The translations under genes and the position numbers were made by a program. DNA of 64,000 nt from an uncultured Gilliamella sp. (GTDB lineage Bacteria > Pseudomonadota > Gammaproteobacteria > Enterobacterales > Orbaceae), in assembly GCA_946482005.1 (NCBI GenBank), contig CAMLPV010000006.1, forward strand, positions 62,001 through 126,000, given 5' to 3'. This document shows positions 22,217-33,040 of the stretch, piece after piece (within the stretch, counting starts at the first letter, position 1; every line of letters starts with the position of its first letter). Under the pieces are notes generated by a model. It did no database searches and was not told the origin of the DNA. It saw only the letters and a list, made by a program, of their open reading frames with translations.

Positions 22217-23845
22217 TTAGGCATCTCCAGAGATCATCTTCTCATAAATATCTAAATCAGTATTTAGATGCTCATAAACCTCTTCACTAACTTCATCACG
22301 AATTTTCATTTGCAGCAATGCTGTACGTTCCGCACCAATTGCCACTAAACGCATACGTCTTTCAAGATTTTCAGCCTCAAGTGCTTTTTGTTCCAAATCT
22401 TTAAGACCAGTTCGGCGTCTCAATGAACCAATAACCCGGGAACCAACTTCATGAATAATTTCTTGATCTAAACCTGCTTCAGACGTTTCTTGTAAAAGAC
22501 TAGACTGCATTTTTTCTAGACTAACAATAGCTTCTTCGGCCATTTGTCCTTTAACAGTTAAAATCTCGTTTTCTTGCTCGGAATTATCCAAAATCACACT
22601 ACCGCGTAATAAGATAGGTAATATAATAATAGCGGATATTAAAGATATCAAGATGATACCCGCGGCGATAAATACTAATTGATAGCGCCCAGCAATGGTT
22701 ATTGGAATAGATAATACCCCAGCTAGTGTGATTGCTCCGCGAACTCCAGCAAAAGTTGAGATCCAAAGATCACGTGTTGTATATGAACTAAATGCTAATG
22801 AACGTTTAGTACCAAAAGGCATTGCAGGCATCTTTTTCATTGCCCAAAGCCAAGCAAATCGAGTCCCCATTAATACTACAAAAACGAATAATACAATTAG
22901 ACATAGTTGCCATAATTCAATGGATGTATCGGTTTGATTTTCAGCAAATGTATTAGTCAAAATACTTGGTAATTGAATACCTAATAAAACGAAGACAAAA
23001 CCGTTAAATACGAAAGTTAACATTGACCAGGCACTATCTGATTGTAAGCGCGTTGTTAGAGGTGCATTACGCATCATTCCTGAATGATTAACTGTCATAC
23101 CTGCACTTACTGCGGCTAAAATGCCTGAACAGTGACACTCTTCAGCAATGATGTAAGCTGCAAATGGTAGTAGGAATAACAGTACAATTTGGATTGCAGG
23201 GTCATTATTGGTTAGTTGGTTTATTTTACGTAAAATACGCGCATATAACCAAGTGAATATAACCCCAACAGCTAAACCACCGATAGCAACCACAAAGAAA
23301 GATATACTGATTTGTAATAAGTTGAATTCAAATGCACCAGCAGCAATTGCAAGTGCAAATTTTAAGGAAACCAGACCAGAAGCGTCATTCATTAAGGCTT
23401 CACCTTCAATGATTTCCATCTTCTCTTTTTCAATTCTTCCTTTACCAACAATACCACTTAGTGCAACGGCATCAGTAGGTGATAATACTGCCGCTAAGGC
23501 AAATACGGCTGCCATTGAAATATCTGGTAACATCCAATGGAGAAAATACCCCAAAGCAACAATGGAGATAACGACAAGAACAAGGGCTAATCCAACAATT
23601 TCTCTTACGTTATGTACAAAGTCTTTTACTGAAGTTTTTCGACCATCAGCAAAAAGTAGAGGGGGAATGAATAAAACAAGAAATAAATCTGAATTAAACT
23701 CCAAATAAATGCCTAGAGCAGCAAGAATACTACCTAGTAATATTTGCATTAGTGGTAATGGGATTTGTATTGGTAACATTTTTATAATGACACCAGAAAG
23801 TGATACAATTAATACAATCAGTAATATTGTTGAAAATAGTTCCAT
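22217..23845 (-). CDS. CPA1-family Na+/H+ antiporter
   Basis: NhaP/NHE-like core (LSPTDAVALSGIVGKGRIEKEKMEIIEGEALMNDASGLV) and GVRGAITLAGVLSIP. Confidence 0.92.
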   Translation of the reverse strand: MELFSTILLIVLIVSLSGVIIKMLPIQIPLPLMQILLGSILAALGIYLEFNSDLFLVLFIPPLLFADGRKTSVKDFVHNVREIVGLALVLVVISIVALGYFLHWMLPDISMAAVFALAAVLSPTDAVALSGIVGKGRIEKEKMEIIEGEALMNDASGLVSLKFALAIAAGAFEFNLLQISISFFVVAIGGLAVGVIFTWLYARILRKINQLTNNDPAIQIVLLFLLPFAAYIIAEECHCSGILAAVSAGMTVNHSGMMRNAPLTTRLQSDSAWSMLTFVFNGFVFVLLGIQLPSILTNTFAENQTDTSIELWQLCLIVLFVFVVLMGTRFAWLWAMKKMPAMPFGTKRSLAFSSYTTRDLWISTFAGVRGAITLAGVLSIPITIAGRYQLVFIAAGIILISLISAIIILPILLRGSVILDNSEQENEILTVKGQMAEEAIVSLEKMQSSLLQETSEAGLDQEIIHEVGSRVIGSLRRRTGLKDLEQKALEAENLERRMRLVAIGAERTALLQMKIRDEVSEEVYEHLNTDLDIYEKMISGDA

Positions 23846-23998
23846 AGCGACTCTTTTTTTAGTTATCCCATATATAACTATCTATTATATAGGATTTTTA
23901 ATATAAATTCAGGTTAAAATTACACAAAATTATTCAAATTTTAACCAACCTCTATTTTTGATCAAAAAAACTAATAATTTAATTGACAGGCAGTGTAG

Positions 23999-24691
23999 AT
24001 GGAAAATTGGCGAAGAGCATTTGTACTTCATACCAGAACATATAGTGAAAGTAGTTTATTAGTCGATTTATTCGTTGAAGATGGCGGAAAGGTAACCATC
24101 TTAGCAAAAGGTGCAAGGCGTAAGCGATCGGCACTAAAAGGTATTTTACAACCTTTTACACCATTAATAGTTCAATATTCCGGAAAAGGTGAAATAAAAA
24201 CTTTACGCCAAGTAGAAGCTATATCGCTTACCTTGCCGCTAGTTTCTGTTTTTTTATATAGTGCTTTCTATTTAAATGAGTTATTACATCGAGTGCTAGT
24301 TGCCGAAACAGAAATTACCACGCTATTTGATGATTACCTGACGAGTATACAGCAATTAGCACAACAAGTTCCTGCTGAAAACGTACTGCGAGCATTTGAA
24401 TTGGCTTTACTTGATAATTTGGGGTATCACGTTGATTTTTTTCATTGCAGTGCAACGGGCGATGATATTGTTAAAACCATGCATTATCAATATCAGTCAG
24501 AAAAAGGTTTTATTAGTAGTTTGTTACAAAATAGTACCAGTTTTACTGGCGAGCAAGTTTTAGCCTTAGGTAATAGGCAGTTTCATAACACCGATACACT
24601 CAAAGCCGCAAAGCGCTTTACTCGAATGGCTTTAAAACCTTATGTTGGTTCGAAACCTTTTAAAAGCAGGGAGTTATTTCTAAAAATTTAG
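23999..24691 (+). CDS. recO: DNA repair protein RecO
   Basis: RecO N-terminal OB fold ([50 protein letters not shown]). Confidence 0.96.
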   Translation: MENWRRAFVLHTRTYSESSLLVDLFVEDGGKVTILAKGARRKRSALKGILQPFTPLIVQYSGKGEIKTLRQVEAISLTLPLVSVFLYSAFYLNELLHRVLVAETEITTLFDDYLTSIQQLAQQVPAENVLRAFELALLDNLGYHVDFFHCSATGDDIVKTMHYQYQSEKGFISSLLQNSTSFTGEQVLALGNRQFHNTDTLKAAKRFTRMALKPYVGSKPFKSRELFLKI

Positions 24692-24762
24692 TTTTCGATT
24701 TAGCTATCCCACCAATAACTATTGGTGGAATATTCTACAAACTATCATTTAGTAATTCATAT

Positions 24763-25377
24763 TTAGTATCTTGGCGGTTTAGCATGTTTACTATCGTGAC
24801 TATCGACAGGAAAAGCGTTAGGGTTTGATAATTCCTTATGTTCATAACTAGTTTCCAATAGGAAGATTGCTGTACCAATTACTCCAATATTGTTTGCTGA
24901 AACTTCATCGGTATGATTTGCATAAGCTTTTGATGCTTGCGAAAAAGTAAATGCAGCAACTTCACTATCATTTTTTGGAAACCTTTTAATTGATAGCGTC
25001 CTAAATGGCCTTAAGATATAACCATTATTGTTCAATGAACCTGCTTTTCCGTTGATAACATCTAATCCATTAACAGTTGCTACAACTTCATAAGTATTTC
25101 TTGAATAATTGATATAATAAAGTTGATATTTTTTGCCCACTTCACCAAGCATATTGATTTCATCATCCTGTTTGAAAAGTGACCATTTATTATTGTTATC
25201 ATCCATTATTGACATACCAACATCGCTATTGAGCTTGAGTTCTTGAACTGCTTTTCCATTCATAAATGCTTTATTAGAATAGTGAATTACCGCAACATCT
25301 ATTGGTGTATCCTTAAGGCACGCTAATTCAACTTTACGAACATGAGATTCGACTCCGTCACCCCATTGTGTTCCTAT
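24763..25377 (-). pseudogene. Hypothetical protein, reading frame apparently truncated at the 5' end
   Basis: ORF-track frame (24763..25263) extends upstream without a stop to 25377 (IGTQWGDGVESHVRKVELACLKDTPIDVAVIHYSNKAFMNGKAV...) but has no start codon or signal peptide there before an in-frame TGA. Confidence 0.5.
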
Positions 25378-25580
25378 TCATCTATAATTTGAGGCTTTGT
25401 ATTGATTGATTGTTAACATCACCTTAAAATTAAACTGATTAAACCAATCACTAATAAATTATATATGTTGTAAAATTTATTCAGTAATATTTCCTTTTCT
25501 AAATATGTCCATTAATTATTTTTAATTTTATATATTAATTTCTTTGGATGTCTTTTATCAGTTAATCATTTAGCTTTTTA

Positions 25581-26675
25581 TCATGCTCCACTTGATGCTC
25601 GGATAACTAATTCACCATTTACGTATATAGTACGAGTCGGTAAGGTTGGATTATTTCTTCTTTGGATTAAAGTTTCTACCGCAGTCAAAGCTATACTTGC
25701 TAACGGTTGTTTATAAGTAGACAGCGGGGTAGATAGATGACCAGCATAATCAGCATCATCAAAGCTGATCGTAAATAATTTTTGTTTTGGATTTATTCTT
25801 TGATTCAATGAGATCAATTGCATTGCTGTAAAGTCGTTACCACAAACAACGTGCTTGATGTTTAATTTTGCTAAATGATTGATGACTGTTTCATCTATTT
25901 GTGGCACTTGAATTATCCAATCATTAATTTTTGTAATACCTGCATCATATAGTGCTTGTTTATATCCTATTATTCTTAAAGCAATGGTATTAGCCGAATC
26001 ACTTTTTGAGAGAAAAGCAATTCGCGTATTTTTCTGTTGAATGAAATGGTTTGTGACAATGTAACCGGCGGCAATATTATCAATACTGACTAAGTCAGCA
26101 TTACCACGACAAGGAAAAACACAGTAGTCTCTCTCTAATAATATGCAAGGTATCTTATAAAGTGATAGATAATCCATTATTTTTTGATTTATGATATTGG
26201 CGTAAGGATGAAATTCTAAAGGAGTAAAAAATATGCCGTTAATGTTATTCTTAGTATAATTAATGATGACTTTTTCCACGTCATTTAAAATCGATTGAAT
26301 ATCTTGGCTTTTAGTCAACATTCCAGCCCATAAAAGAGAAAATTGATAGTCATTAGCCAAACTAGCAATCTCTGAATACAAACTATCAAGAATCATTCTA
26401 CTCTCATCTTGTTCCAATCTTGGGGCCAAAATACCAAAAATATATTTACTTACTTGTTGATCTTTAGGTGGTTTAACATAGAACTTACCACCTTGCTTAC
26501 CTTCGATAAAACCTTCATTTTTTAATTTTGAAAATACTTTGCTTATTGTTGGTCTAGATGTTTTATATATCAAACTTAAATCAGATGAAGAGGGGAGAGC
26601 ACTATTGCAGTTTAAAACTCCATTTTTGATCTGCAATACTATTTCTTGATATATCTGCTCACTCTTATTTGCCAT
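25581..26675 (-). CDS. GntR-type HTH regulator with LacI-like sugar-binding domain (AraR-like architecture)
   Basis: N-terminal GntR HTH (LPSSSDLSLIYKTSRPTISKVFSKLKNEGFIEGKQGG) and periplasmic-binding-like C-terminus; divergent from a sugar ABC operon. Confidence 0.9.
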   Translation of the reverse strand: MANKSEQIYQEIVLQIKNGVLNCNSALPSSSDLSLIYKTSRPTISKVFSKLKNEGFIEGKQGGKFYVKPPKDQQVSKYIFGILAPRLEQDESRMILDSLYSEIASLANDYQFSLLWAGMLTKSQDIQSILNDVEKVIINYTKNNINGIFFTPLEFHPYANIINQKIMDYLSLYKIPCILLERDYCVFPCRGNADLVSIDNIAAGYIVTNHFIQQKNTRIAFLSKSDSANTIALRIIGYKQALYDAGITKINDWIIQVPQIDETVINHLAKLNIKHVVCGNDFTAMQLISLNQRINPKQKLFTISFDDADYAGHLSTPLSTYKQPLASIALTAVETLIQRRNNPTLPTRTIYVNGELVIRASSGA

Positions 26676-26926
26676 GTTGCTACCTATTAGACTTTTAATA
26701 ATATGTTTAGTATGACATAACCTGCAAACTTGATAAATTAAATTTTACAGCTTTTAAAAAAAAGTGACATTGATATCATAAATCACAAAAATTATAGATT
26801 AATATTGTTTAGATTATTGCAGATAATTAGACTGAATTTGCGCAAAATATTTGGTAGATATTTTTGATGCTTTTACATAATTAGTAAATTATTTCTATAA
26901 ATCATTTAATTATCTGAGGTGTCTTT

Positions 26927-27871
26927 ATGAAAAAATTCATAGCAACATGCTTAACAATTACAATTATATTTTTTACAGGTTGTTTTCAACTTGTAAATGC
27001 TGATGAAAATAAGCCTATTAAGTTTGCTTTTATCACTTCAACTTTAAACAACTCTTTTTTCACAGCTATCTCTGATACGTTTTCTGAAATAGCTAAACAA
27101 AATGGTGATCACTATATACTCATTGATCCCCAATATGACCAAGCTAAACAAATATCTATGATGGAAGATGTGATTAATCAAAAAGTAGATATTATTTATT
27201 TAATTGCGGTGGATTCTGAGGGGATCAGACAAGGTTTACTGGCAGCTAAACAAAAACAGATCCCTGTGGTAGTTATTGATAATCCGATTAGTGATGATGA
27301 TTTAGTTGTTAGTACAGTGGCGTCTGATAATTTCTTAGCCGGTAAAATTAATGGTGAACAGATGGCTAAAGATTTTCCTAATGGCGCCAAAATTGCTGTG
27401 ATCGATTGTCCTTTTAATCGTGCTAGTGTGTTAAGAGCTGATGGTTTTTATGCTGGATTAGGTGACAATAAAAGTAAATTTAATGTGGTATCCCAGCAAA
27501 ATGGTAAATGTGCATTAGAAGTGACGATGCCAATTGCTGAAGATATCATTCAAGCTCACCCTGATTTACAAGCATTTTTTGCAGTTAACGATCCTTCGGC
27601 TTTAGGGGTAGTTGTTGCATTGAAAGCTTCGAATAAACTGAAAAATGTCAAAGTATACACAGTTGATGGTTCTCCTGACGGTAAAAAAGCTTTCAGTGAC
27701 GGTGACTTAACCTTAACTGTCGCCCAAGCACCTATTCAATTAGCGAAAGAAACCTATAAAGTCGGCAAAAAAGTATTAGCAGGAGAACCGGTCGCGAAAG
27801 AAATCTTAGTACCAACTTTTCCTATCACCAAAGAAATGATTGAAAAAAATGGCGTAAAAGTTTGGCAATAA
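26927..27871 (+). CDS. Sugar ABC transporter substrate-binding protein (RbsB-like)
   Basis: Signal sequence; Peripla_BP_4-like KFAFITSTLNNSFFTAISDTFSEIAK... and FAVNDPSALGVVVAL. Confidence 0.92.
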   Translation: MKKFIATCLTITIIFFTGCFQLVNADENKPIKFAFITSTLNNSFFTAISDTFSEIAKQNGDHYILIDPQYDQAKQISMMEDVINQKVDIIYLIAVDSEGIRQGLLAAKQKQIPVVVIDNPISDDDLVVSTVASDNFLAGKINGEQMAKDFPNGAKIAVIDCPFNRASVLRADGFYAGLGDNKSKFNVVSQQNGKCALEVTMPIAEDIIQAHPDLQAFFAVNDPSALGVVVALKASNKLKNVKVYTVDGSPDGKKAFSDGDLTLTVAQAPIQLAKETYKVGKKVLAGEPVAKEILVPTFPITKEMIEKNGVKVWQ

Positions 27872-27922
27872 TAATCTGCTTAACCCGGTTATAGCTATTG
27901 CAATCAATAAGGTGATATAGAT

Positions 27923-29413
27923 ATGGAACAAGTTGTATTACAACTATCTCATATAGAAAAGAAATTTGCTGGTGTTCATGCTCTGAAAGATATGCATTTT
28001 AATTTAAAACCATGTGAGGTGCATGGATTATTAGGTGAGAATGGCGCTGGCAAATCAACCTTAATTAAAATTATCGGCGGCATCTATAAACCCGATGCCG
28101 GTGAAATTAAAATTAATGGAAAAACTGAGATAATCAATGGTATCAAAGATGCGCAATCCAGAGGAATTAATGTCATTCATCAAGAAATTGTCTTAGTTCC
28201 TTATATTAGCGTGTATGAAAATATATTTTTGGGACGAGAACCAAAAACGAGGTTAGGTTTTAAAGATCATCGACAGATGATCACCAAAGCCAAAACTATG
28301 ATGGAAAGTATGGGGCTAACTATTGATGTCTTACGCCCTGTAAATGAGTTAACCATAGCTCAACAACAGCTTATTGAAATCGTTAAAGCGATTTCCTTTA
28401 ATGTCCGCATTTTAATCATGGATGAACCAACTTCTTCTTTAACCGATAAAGAAGTAGAACAACTTTTTGTTATGATTAAAAGACTAACTGAACATAACGT
28501 TAGTATCATCTATATTTCCCATCGTATGGATGAACTATTTACCATCACTGACCGAATTACTGTGATACGTGATGGTAGTTATGTTGATACAGTCAATACA
28601 AAAGAAACGAATATTGATGAGTTAGTCAAAATGATGGTGGGGCGTAATTTAAATAATTATTATCAACGCCATTATCAATTAGATGGAGAATGTCTATTAG
28701 AAGTTAAAAATCTGTCAAAAAAAGGCGTTTTTCATAATGTTAATTTCAAATTAAAAAAAGGTGAAATTTTGGGCTTTTCTGGTCTGATGGGGGCTGGAAG
28801 AAGTGAAATCATGCAGGCAATTTTTGGCGCAGACCAATACGATAGTGGTGAAATTTATTTTGATAATAAGTTAGTTAACATCCAATCTCCTCAAAATGCA
28901 ATTGATATCGGCATCGCATTGATACCTGAAGACAGGAAAAAACAGGGGCTTATATTAGGTAATAGTATCGCGTTTAATCTAACAATTACAGTATTAAAAC
29001 AATTTATGCATGGTTGCTTTGTGAATCAACAAAAGCAAAAGGAAATTATTCAATATTATATCAAAAAACTGAATATCAAAACGCCAAGTGCTGACAAAAT
29101 TGTTGGTCAGTTAAGTGGCGGCAACCAACAAAAAGTGGTGATAGCTAAATGGTTAGCGACTAAACCTAAAATCATCATTTTAGACGAACCGACTCGAGGA
29201 ATTGATATCGGCGCTAAAGCTGAAATCTATCAAATTATTGATGAACTATGTGCCAATGGTATTGCCATTATCATGATTTCCTCTGAATTACCCGAAATTA
29301 TTAATATGTGTGACAGAGTTTGTGTCGTCGCTAATGGTCAAATCCAAGGTGAACTATCACGTCATGAACTTACTCAGGAAAAGATTATGAAATTAGCAAC
29401 AGGGAGAGCTTAA
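27923..29413 (+). CDS. Sugar ABC transporter ATP-binding protein (RbsA/MglA-like)
   Basis: Duplicated ABC domains: GENGAGKSTLIKIIGGIY, VGQLSGGNQQKVVIAKWLA, DEPTRGIDIGAKAEIY. Confidence 0.95.
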   Translation: MEQVVLQLSHIEKKFAGVHALKDMHFNLKPCEVHGLLGENGAGKSTLIKIIGGIYKPDAGEIKINGKTEIINGIKDAQSRGINVIHQEIVLVPYISVYENIFLGREPKTRLGFKDHRQMITKAKTMMESMGLTIDVLRPVNELTIAQQQLIEIVKAISFNVRILIMDEPTSSLTDKEVEQLFVMIKRLTEHNVSIIYISHRMDELFTITDRITVIRDGSYVDTVNTKETNIDELVKMMVGRNLNNYYQRHYQLDGECLLEVKNLSKKGVFHNVNFKLKKGEILGFSGLMGAGRSEIMQAIFGADQYDSGEIYFDNKLVNIQSPQNAIDIGIALIPEDRKKQGLILGNSIAFNLTITVLKQFMHGCFVNQQKQKEIIQYYIKKLNIKTPSADKIVGQLSGGNQQKVVIAKWLATKPKIIILDEPTRGIDIGAKAEIYQIIDELCANGIAIIMISSELPEIINMCDRVCVVANGQIQGELSRHELTQEKIMKLATGRA

Positions 29414-29416
29414 AGA

Positions 29417-30433
29417 ATGGTTAGCCAATCTATTAAACAATCAGATGATAGCTGCAATCATCACTCTGCAATAACCCAAAATATCATTATTAGAAGTTTC
29501 AAAAATTTTATTACGCACAATATAGGTATACTAATTGCGCTTTTATTGATAAGTGCCATTTTAACATTTACCACTCCTGTTTTTCTTACTCAAGAAAATA
29601 TGTTATCGGTGTTAAGACAAATCTCTACCAATATGTGCTTAGCATTAGGAATGACGTTGATTATCATATTAGGCGGCATTGATTTATCAGTAGGATCGAT
29701 TGTTGCTATGGCAGGCACGCTTACTGTTGGATTCATATCAATAGGTGAAATGGGCATTATCCCAGCAATTTTTTTAGGATTGTTCATTGGCACACTTTGT
29801 GGTGCAGCTAATGGTATTGCTATTGCTTACACAGGTATTCCACCTTTTATCGTTACATTAGCTATGATGATGATCGCTCGAGGAGTTGGTTTTATATATA
29901 GCGGTGGCCAATCAATTCGTATTTTTGATGAAAGTTTTACCAGTATTGGTACTGGTTATTTGGGAATGATTCCCTACCCAGTGATCTATATGTTGTTTTT
30001 TATCATCATTATGTTAGTTCTGGTTAATCGAACTCGTTTAGGTACTTATATTTATGCTCTGGGTGGCAATCGTGAAGCAGCAAGACTATCAGGTATAGCA
30101 ATTAAGCGTGTTGAAATCACTGTTTACACCATCGCTGGCTTTTTAGCGGCTTTCGCAGGAATCGTTCTTGCGGCAAGAATGTATTCAGGGCAACCTTCTG
30201 TAGCACAAGGTTATGAAATGGACGCGATAGCCGCTTGTGTGTTAGGTGGTATTTCTATGTCTGGTGGTATAGGTCGTATTAGTGGCACCATTTTAGGCGT
30301 CATCGTTATCGGTGTTATTAATAATGGTTTGAATTTATTGGGTGTTAATTCATTTTGGCAATTGGTAGCGAAAGGCGTGATAATTTTTTTAGCCGTTTAT
30401 GTCGATATGTTGAAACGAAAAAGAGCAAAATAA
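29417..30433 (+). CDS. Sugar ABC transporter permease (RbsC-like)
   Basis: BPD_transp_2 features: ITLGGIDLSVGS-like IILGGIDLSVGSIVAMAGT and AACVLGGISMSGGIGRISGT. Confidence 0.94.
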   Translation: MVSQSIKQSDDSCNHHSAITQNIIIRSFKNFITHNIGILIALLLISAILTFTTPVFLTQENMLSVLRQISTNMCLALGMTLIIILGGIDLSVGSIVAMAGTLTVGFISIGEMGIIPAIFLGLFIGTLCGAANGIAIAYTGIPPFIVTLAMMMIARGVGFIYSGGQSIRIFDESFTSIGTGYLGMIPYPVIYMLFFIIIMLVLVNRTRLGTYIYALGGNREAARLSGIAIKRVEITVYTIAGFLAAFAGIVLAARMYSGQPSVAQGYEMDAIAACVLGGISMSGGIGRISGTILGVIVIGVINNGLNLLGVNSFWQLVAKGVIIFLAVYVDMLKRKRAK

Positions 30434-30482
30434 ATTATTTAATCATTTGAATAATAAATAATTTAATTAATAGGACAGTAAA

Positions 30483-31889
30483 ATGAAAAAATGTACTTTG
30501 ATGTTAAATAATCCAGATGGCATTAGTCGACAAAATGAACCGGTAATCACCCGTCTTTTTTTTAAACAACAGCCAATTGATCCTACTCAAGTAAAACTCG
30601 TCGATGAAAAAGGCGATATTGTGCCACATCAACTATTTGATGTGGTCTATGATGAAACCAATCGGTTAATCACTGCCTGTTCAATCGCTTTTATAGTAAC
30701 CAATTTAAATCAATTAGTTGAAAATTATACTTTATATTTAGATTCGCAAGCCCAATTGAATAATTTAAAGGGTATAACACAATTAGATACTACATTGAAA
30801 GATGGAATTAAAAGACTAGATACTGGGCATTATGTTTTAGAATTATGTCGTGGAACTGCTGACGGTACTTCATATGGAAAATGGGGAATTCGTTATTTTG
30901 CAGCTAAAGCAGAAGGGCGTAATTTAATTAAAGATTGTTCTAATGCTATTGGTGGATTTTATGGACCGTTTTTTACGCCAGCAAATGGCTTAATTAATCC
31001 CCCTGAACACACAGTTGTAGATTGTCAAACCGAAGTTGAAGGCCCTATCTATTGTCGCTATCGTTTCAATGGTAAAATTCCAAATGGCTTAGATCCAGCT
31101 TTACACAATAAATCATTTTCAATTGTGTGGGAGTTTTTCTATCAATCACCATGGTTTAGACGTACTTATTATGTTGATGATTTTGAAACTTCTGTTGATG
31201 GTATGCCAGTGATAAATAAGATTACTGTTGGTGATGAGTATGAGAGTGGCCAAAATAATGTGGTATTCTCTCGCTTTGCTAGTTATGGTGGTACTTATTA
31301 TCGGCAGGGAGATCTGTATGCTAACATTCTAGCTGATGAAGTGAATCGAATTTTATCTCAACCGCTTGATAAACTTTCTCCAAATGCAAGACGCTATCGT
31401 GAATCAATAGGCGATAACATCAATGCAGTATCTTGGGATTTCTTTTGGCGGCTATTTTGTGTTAAAGAAGGTATCTTGAGTGATGAAGAAATAAAAGCAC
31501 ATGTTAAAACGATTTTACGTAAAGCACATCATGTAGTTCATAACAGCGATCGAAATAAAGCCGTATTATTCGCCAAAGAGGTCGATGTTAACAGTGTACC
31601 TGAACAGACTATTTTTCCACTTGCGGCAAATAAAACGGCTGAAATTAATCCGGAATCAGGGTATGCTATGGTCTGGTATACGAGCAATATTGTCGGACGT
31701 TATCAAATTGTGCAACGTAAAGATTCAGGTTGGGTGAATTGGGGGACAAATGGTGAAAATGAATACCCTGAATTACCAACCGGATCAACTATATATACGG
31801 CATATGGTCAATTTGATGATTGGCAAAAGCAAGCTGACAGTATGGAAAAAAACATTGATGTCAAACAAGGACTAATTGAAGATGAATGA
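30483..31889 (+). CDS. Uncharacterised cytoplasmic protein in sugar operon; possible carbohydrate-active enzyme
   Basis: 468-aa ORF without signal peptide, between a sugar ABC permease and a PfkB kinase; beta-rich, aromatic-rich; resemblance to RIFT-barrel-like N-termini is impression only. Confidence 0.85.
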   Translation: MKKCTLMLNNPDGISRQNEPVITRLFFKQQPIDPTQVKLVDEKGDIVPHQLFDVVYDETNRLITACSIAFIVTNLNQLVENYTLYLDSQAQLNNLKGITQLDTTLKDGIKRLDTGHYVLELCRGTADGTSYGKWGIRYFAAKAEGRNLIKDCSNAIGGFYGPFFTPANGLINPPEHTVVDCQTEVEGPIYCRYRFNGKIPNGLDPALHNKSFSIVWEFFYQSPWFRRTYYVDDFETSVDGMPVINKITVGDEYESGQNNVVFSRFASYGGTYYRQGDLYANILADEVNRILSQPLDKLSPNARRYRESIGDNINAVSWDFFWRLFCVKEGILSDEEIKAHVKTILRKAHHVVHNSDRNKAVLFAKEVDVNSVPEQTIFPLAANKTAEINPESGYAMVWYTSNIVGRYQIVQRKDSGWVNWGTNGENEYPELPTGSTIYTAYGQFDDWQKQADSMEKNIDVKQGLIEDE

Positions 31890-32769
31890 CATAAAAGTTG
31901 TCGCAATAGGTGAGTTTTTATGGGATTGTTTACCTAACGGAAAAAAAATTGGCGGGGCAGCTGCCAATTTTTGTTATCATGCGAAATCAGCTGGAGCAAA
32001 CGCAATTTTGGTTTCTGCCATTGGTGATGACGAAAATGGTAAAGAATTAAGCAATCAACTTGAAAAACTACAAATTCCCCAACAACTTCAAATATCAAAA
32101 AGTTATCCAACAGGAACGGTATTAGTCAAATTGGATTCAGCAGGGAAACCAACTTATGATATTGTTAATCCTGTTGCTTGGGATGATATTCAGTTAACTG
32201 AGCAGCTATTAGAACTTATTAAACAAGATGATTTAGATGCAATTTATTTTGGTAGTTTAATTCAACGCAATCAACATAACCATGAGTTACTGAAAAAAAT
32301 TATCACTTATCGATCACCAAGAACCAAACTCATTGTTGATATTAATTTGCGTCAAAACCATTATAATAACGCGACTTTACTTTTGTGTATTGAACATGCC
32401 AATATCTTAAAGTTAAATGATGAAGAATTACCAATTATTGCCGATTTGTTAAAAATAAATTCTGAACCAAAAGTACTTTTCGATTATCTAAACCAGCATT
32501 ATCAACTTGAGTTATTAATTTATACTTGTGGTAGTGATGGCAGTCACCTAATCACAAAAAGCGAGCAAAACTATCATCCAGCAGAGAAAATCACTGCGAT
32601 TGATACTGTTGGTGCTGGTGATTCATTTATGGCTATTAGTAGTGTGCTATATTTAAAAGGTAAGGAATTAAAAGAAATTAATAGCAAAGCAAATCATATG
32701 GCTGCTTACGTTTGTACTCAAAGTGGTCCTATGCCAATTATACCAAAAAGTTATTTAGCTGAATTATAA
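31876..32769 (+). CDS. PfkB-family carbohydrate kinase (fructokinase-like)
   Basis: GGAAANFCYHAKSAGANAILVSAIGDDENG and DTVGAGDSFMA signature. Confidence 0.94.
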   Translation: MKMNDIKVVAIGEFLWDCLPNGKKIGGAAANFCYHAKSAGANAILVSAIGDDENGKELSNQLEKLQIPQQLQISKSYPTGTVLVKLDSAGKPTYDIVNPVAWDDIQLTEQLLELIKQDDLDAIYFGSLIQRNQHNHELLKKIITYRSPRTKLIVDINLRQNHYNNATLLLCIEHANILKLNDEELPIIADLLKINSEPKVLFDYLNQHYQLELLIYTCGSDGSHLITKSEQNYHPAEKITAIDTVGAGDSFMAISSVLYLKGKELKEINSKANHMAAYVCTQSGPMPIIPKSYLAEL

Positions 32770-33019
32770 TTTCTATAGGCCTAGCCTTATGTTAAACCAC
32801 TAAAGCTAGGCTATTTAACTTCTTTATTTAATTTCTAATATATAGATTCAATTAATATTGATTTAACTTTCAAAATAAATTCATTTTGACAATTATATTG
32901 CCCTGAAAATAACATCCAATAATAAGATCAATTAAGTCTAATTTTAAATCAAGTTTAAACCTATTTAAAATCCTGATGATAAGTGATAGTATACTCCGTC
33001 TATTTATTTATGTACGCAT

Positions 33020-33040
33020 GTGCGCTTTCGTGTGGCGCAC
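33020..33040 (+). promoter_or_regulatory. thrS operator hairpin mimicking a tRNA-Thr anticodon arm
   Basis: GTGCGCT-TTCGTGT-GGCGCAC: 7-nt loop UUCGUGU with CGU in the anticodon position, directly upstream of the thrS ribosome-binding site. Confidence 0.8.

Noticed and set aside
23208-23906. 166-aa and 65-aa plus-strand ORFs
   Set aside because: Antisense to the Na+/H+ antiporter CDS, with biased Ala/Thr/Ile composition typical of shadow frames.
24709-24728. CCACCAAT/ATTGGTGG inverted repeat after recO as a regulatory element
   Set aside because: Lies between convergent genes and is most simply a weak bidirectional terminator without a clear T-tract; nothing unusual.
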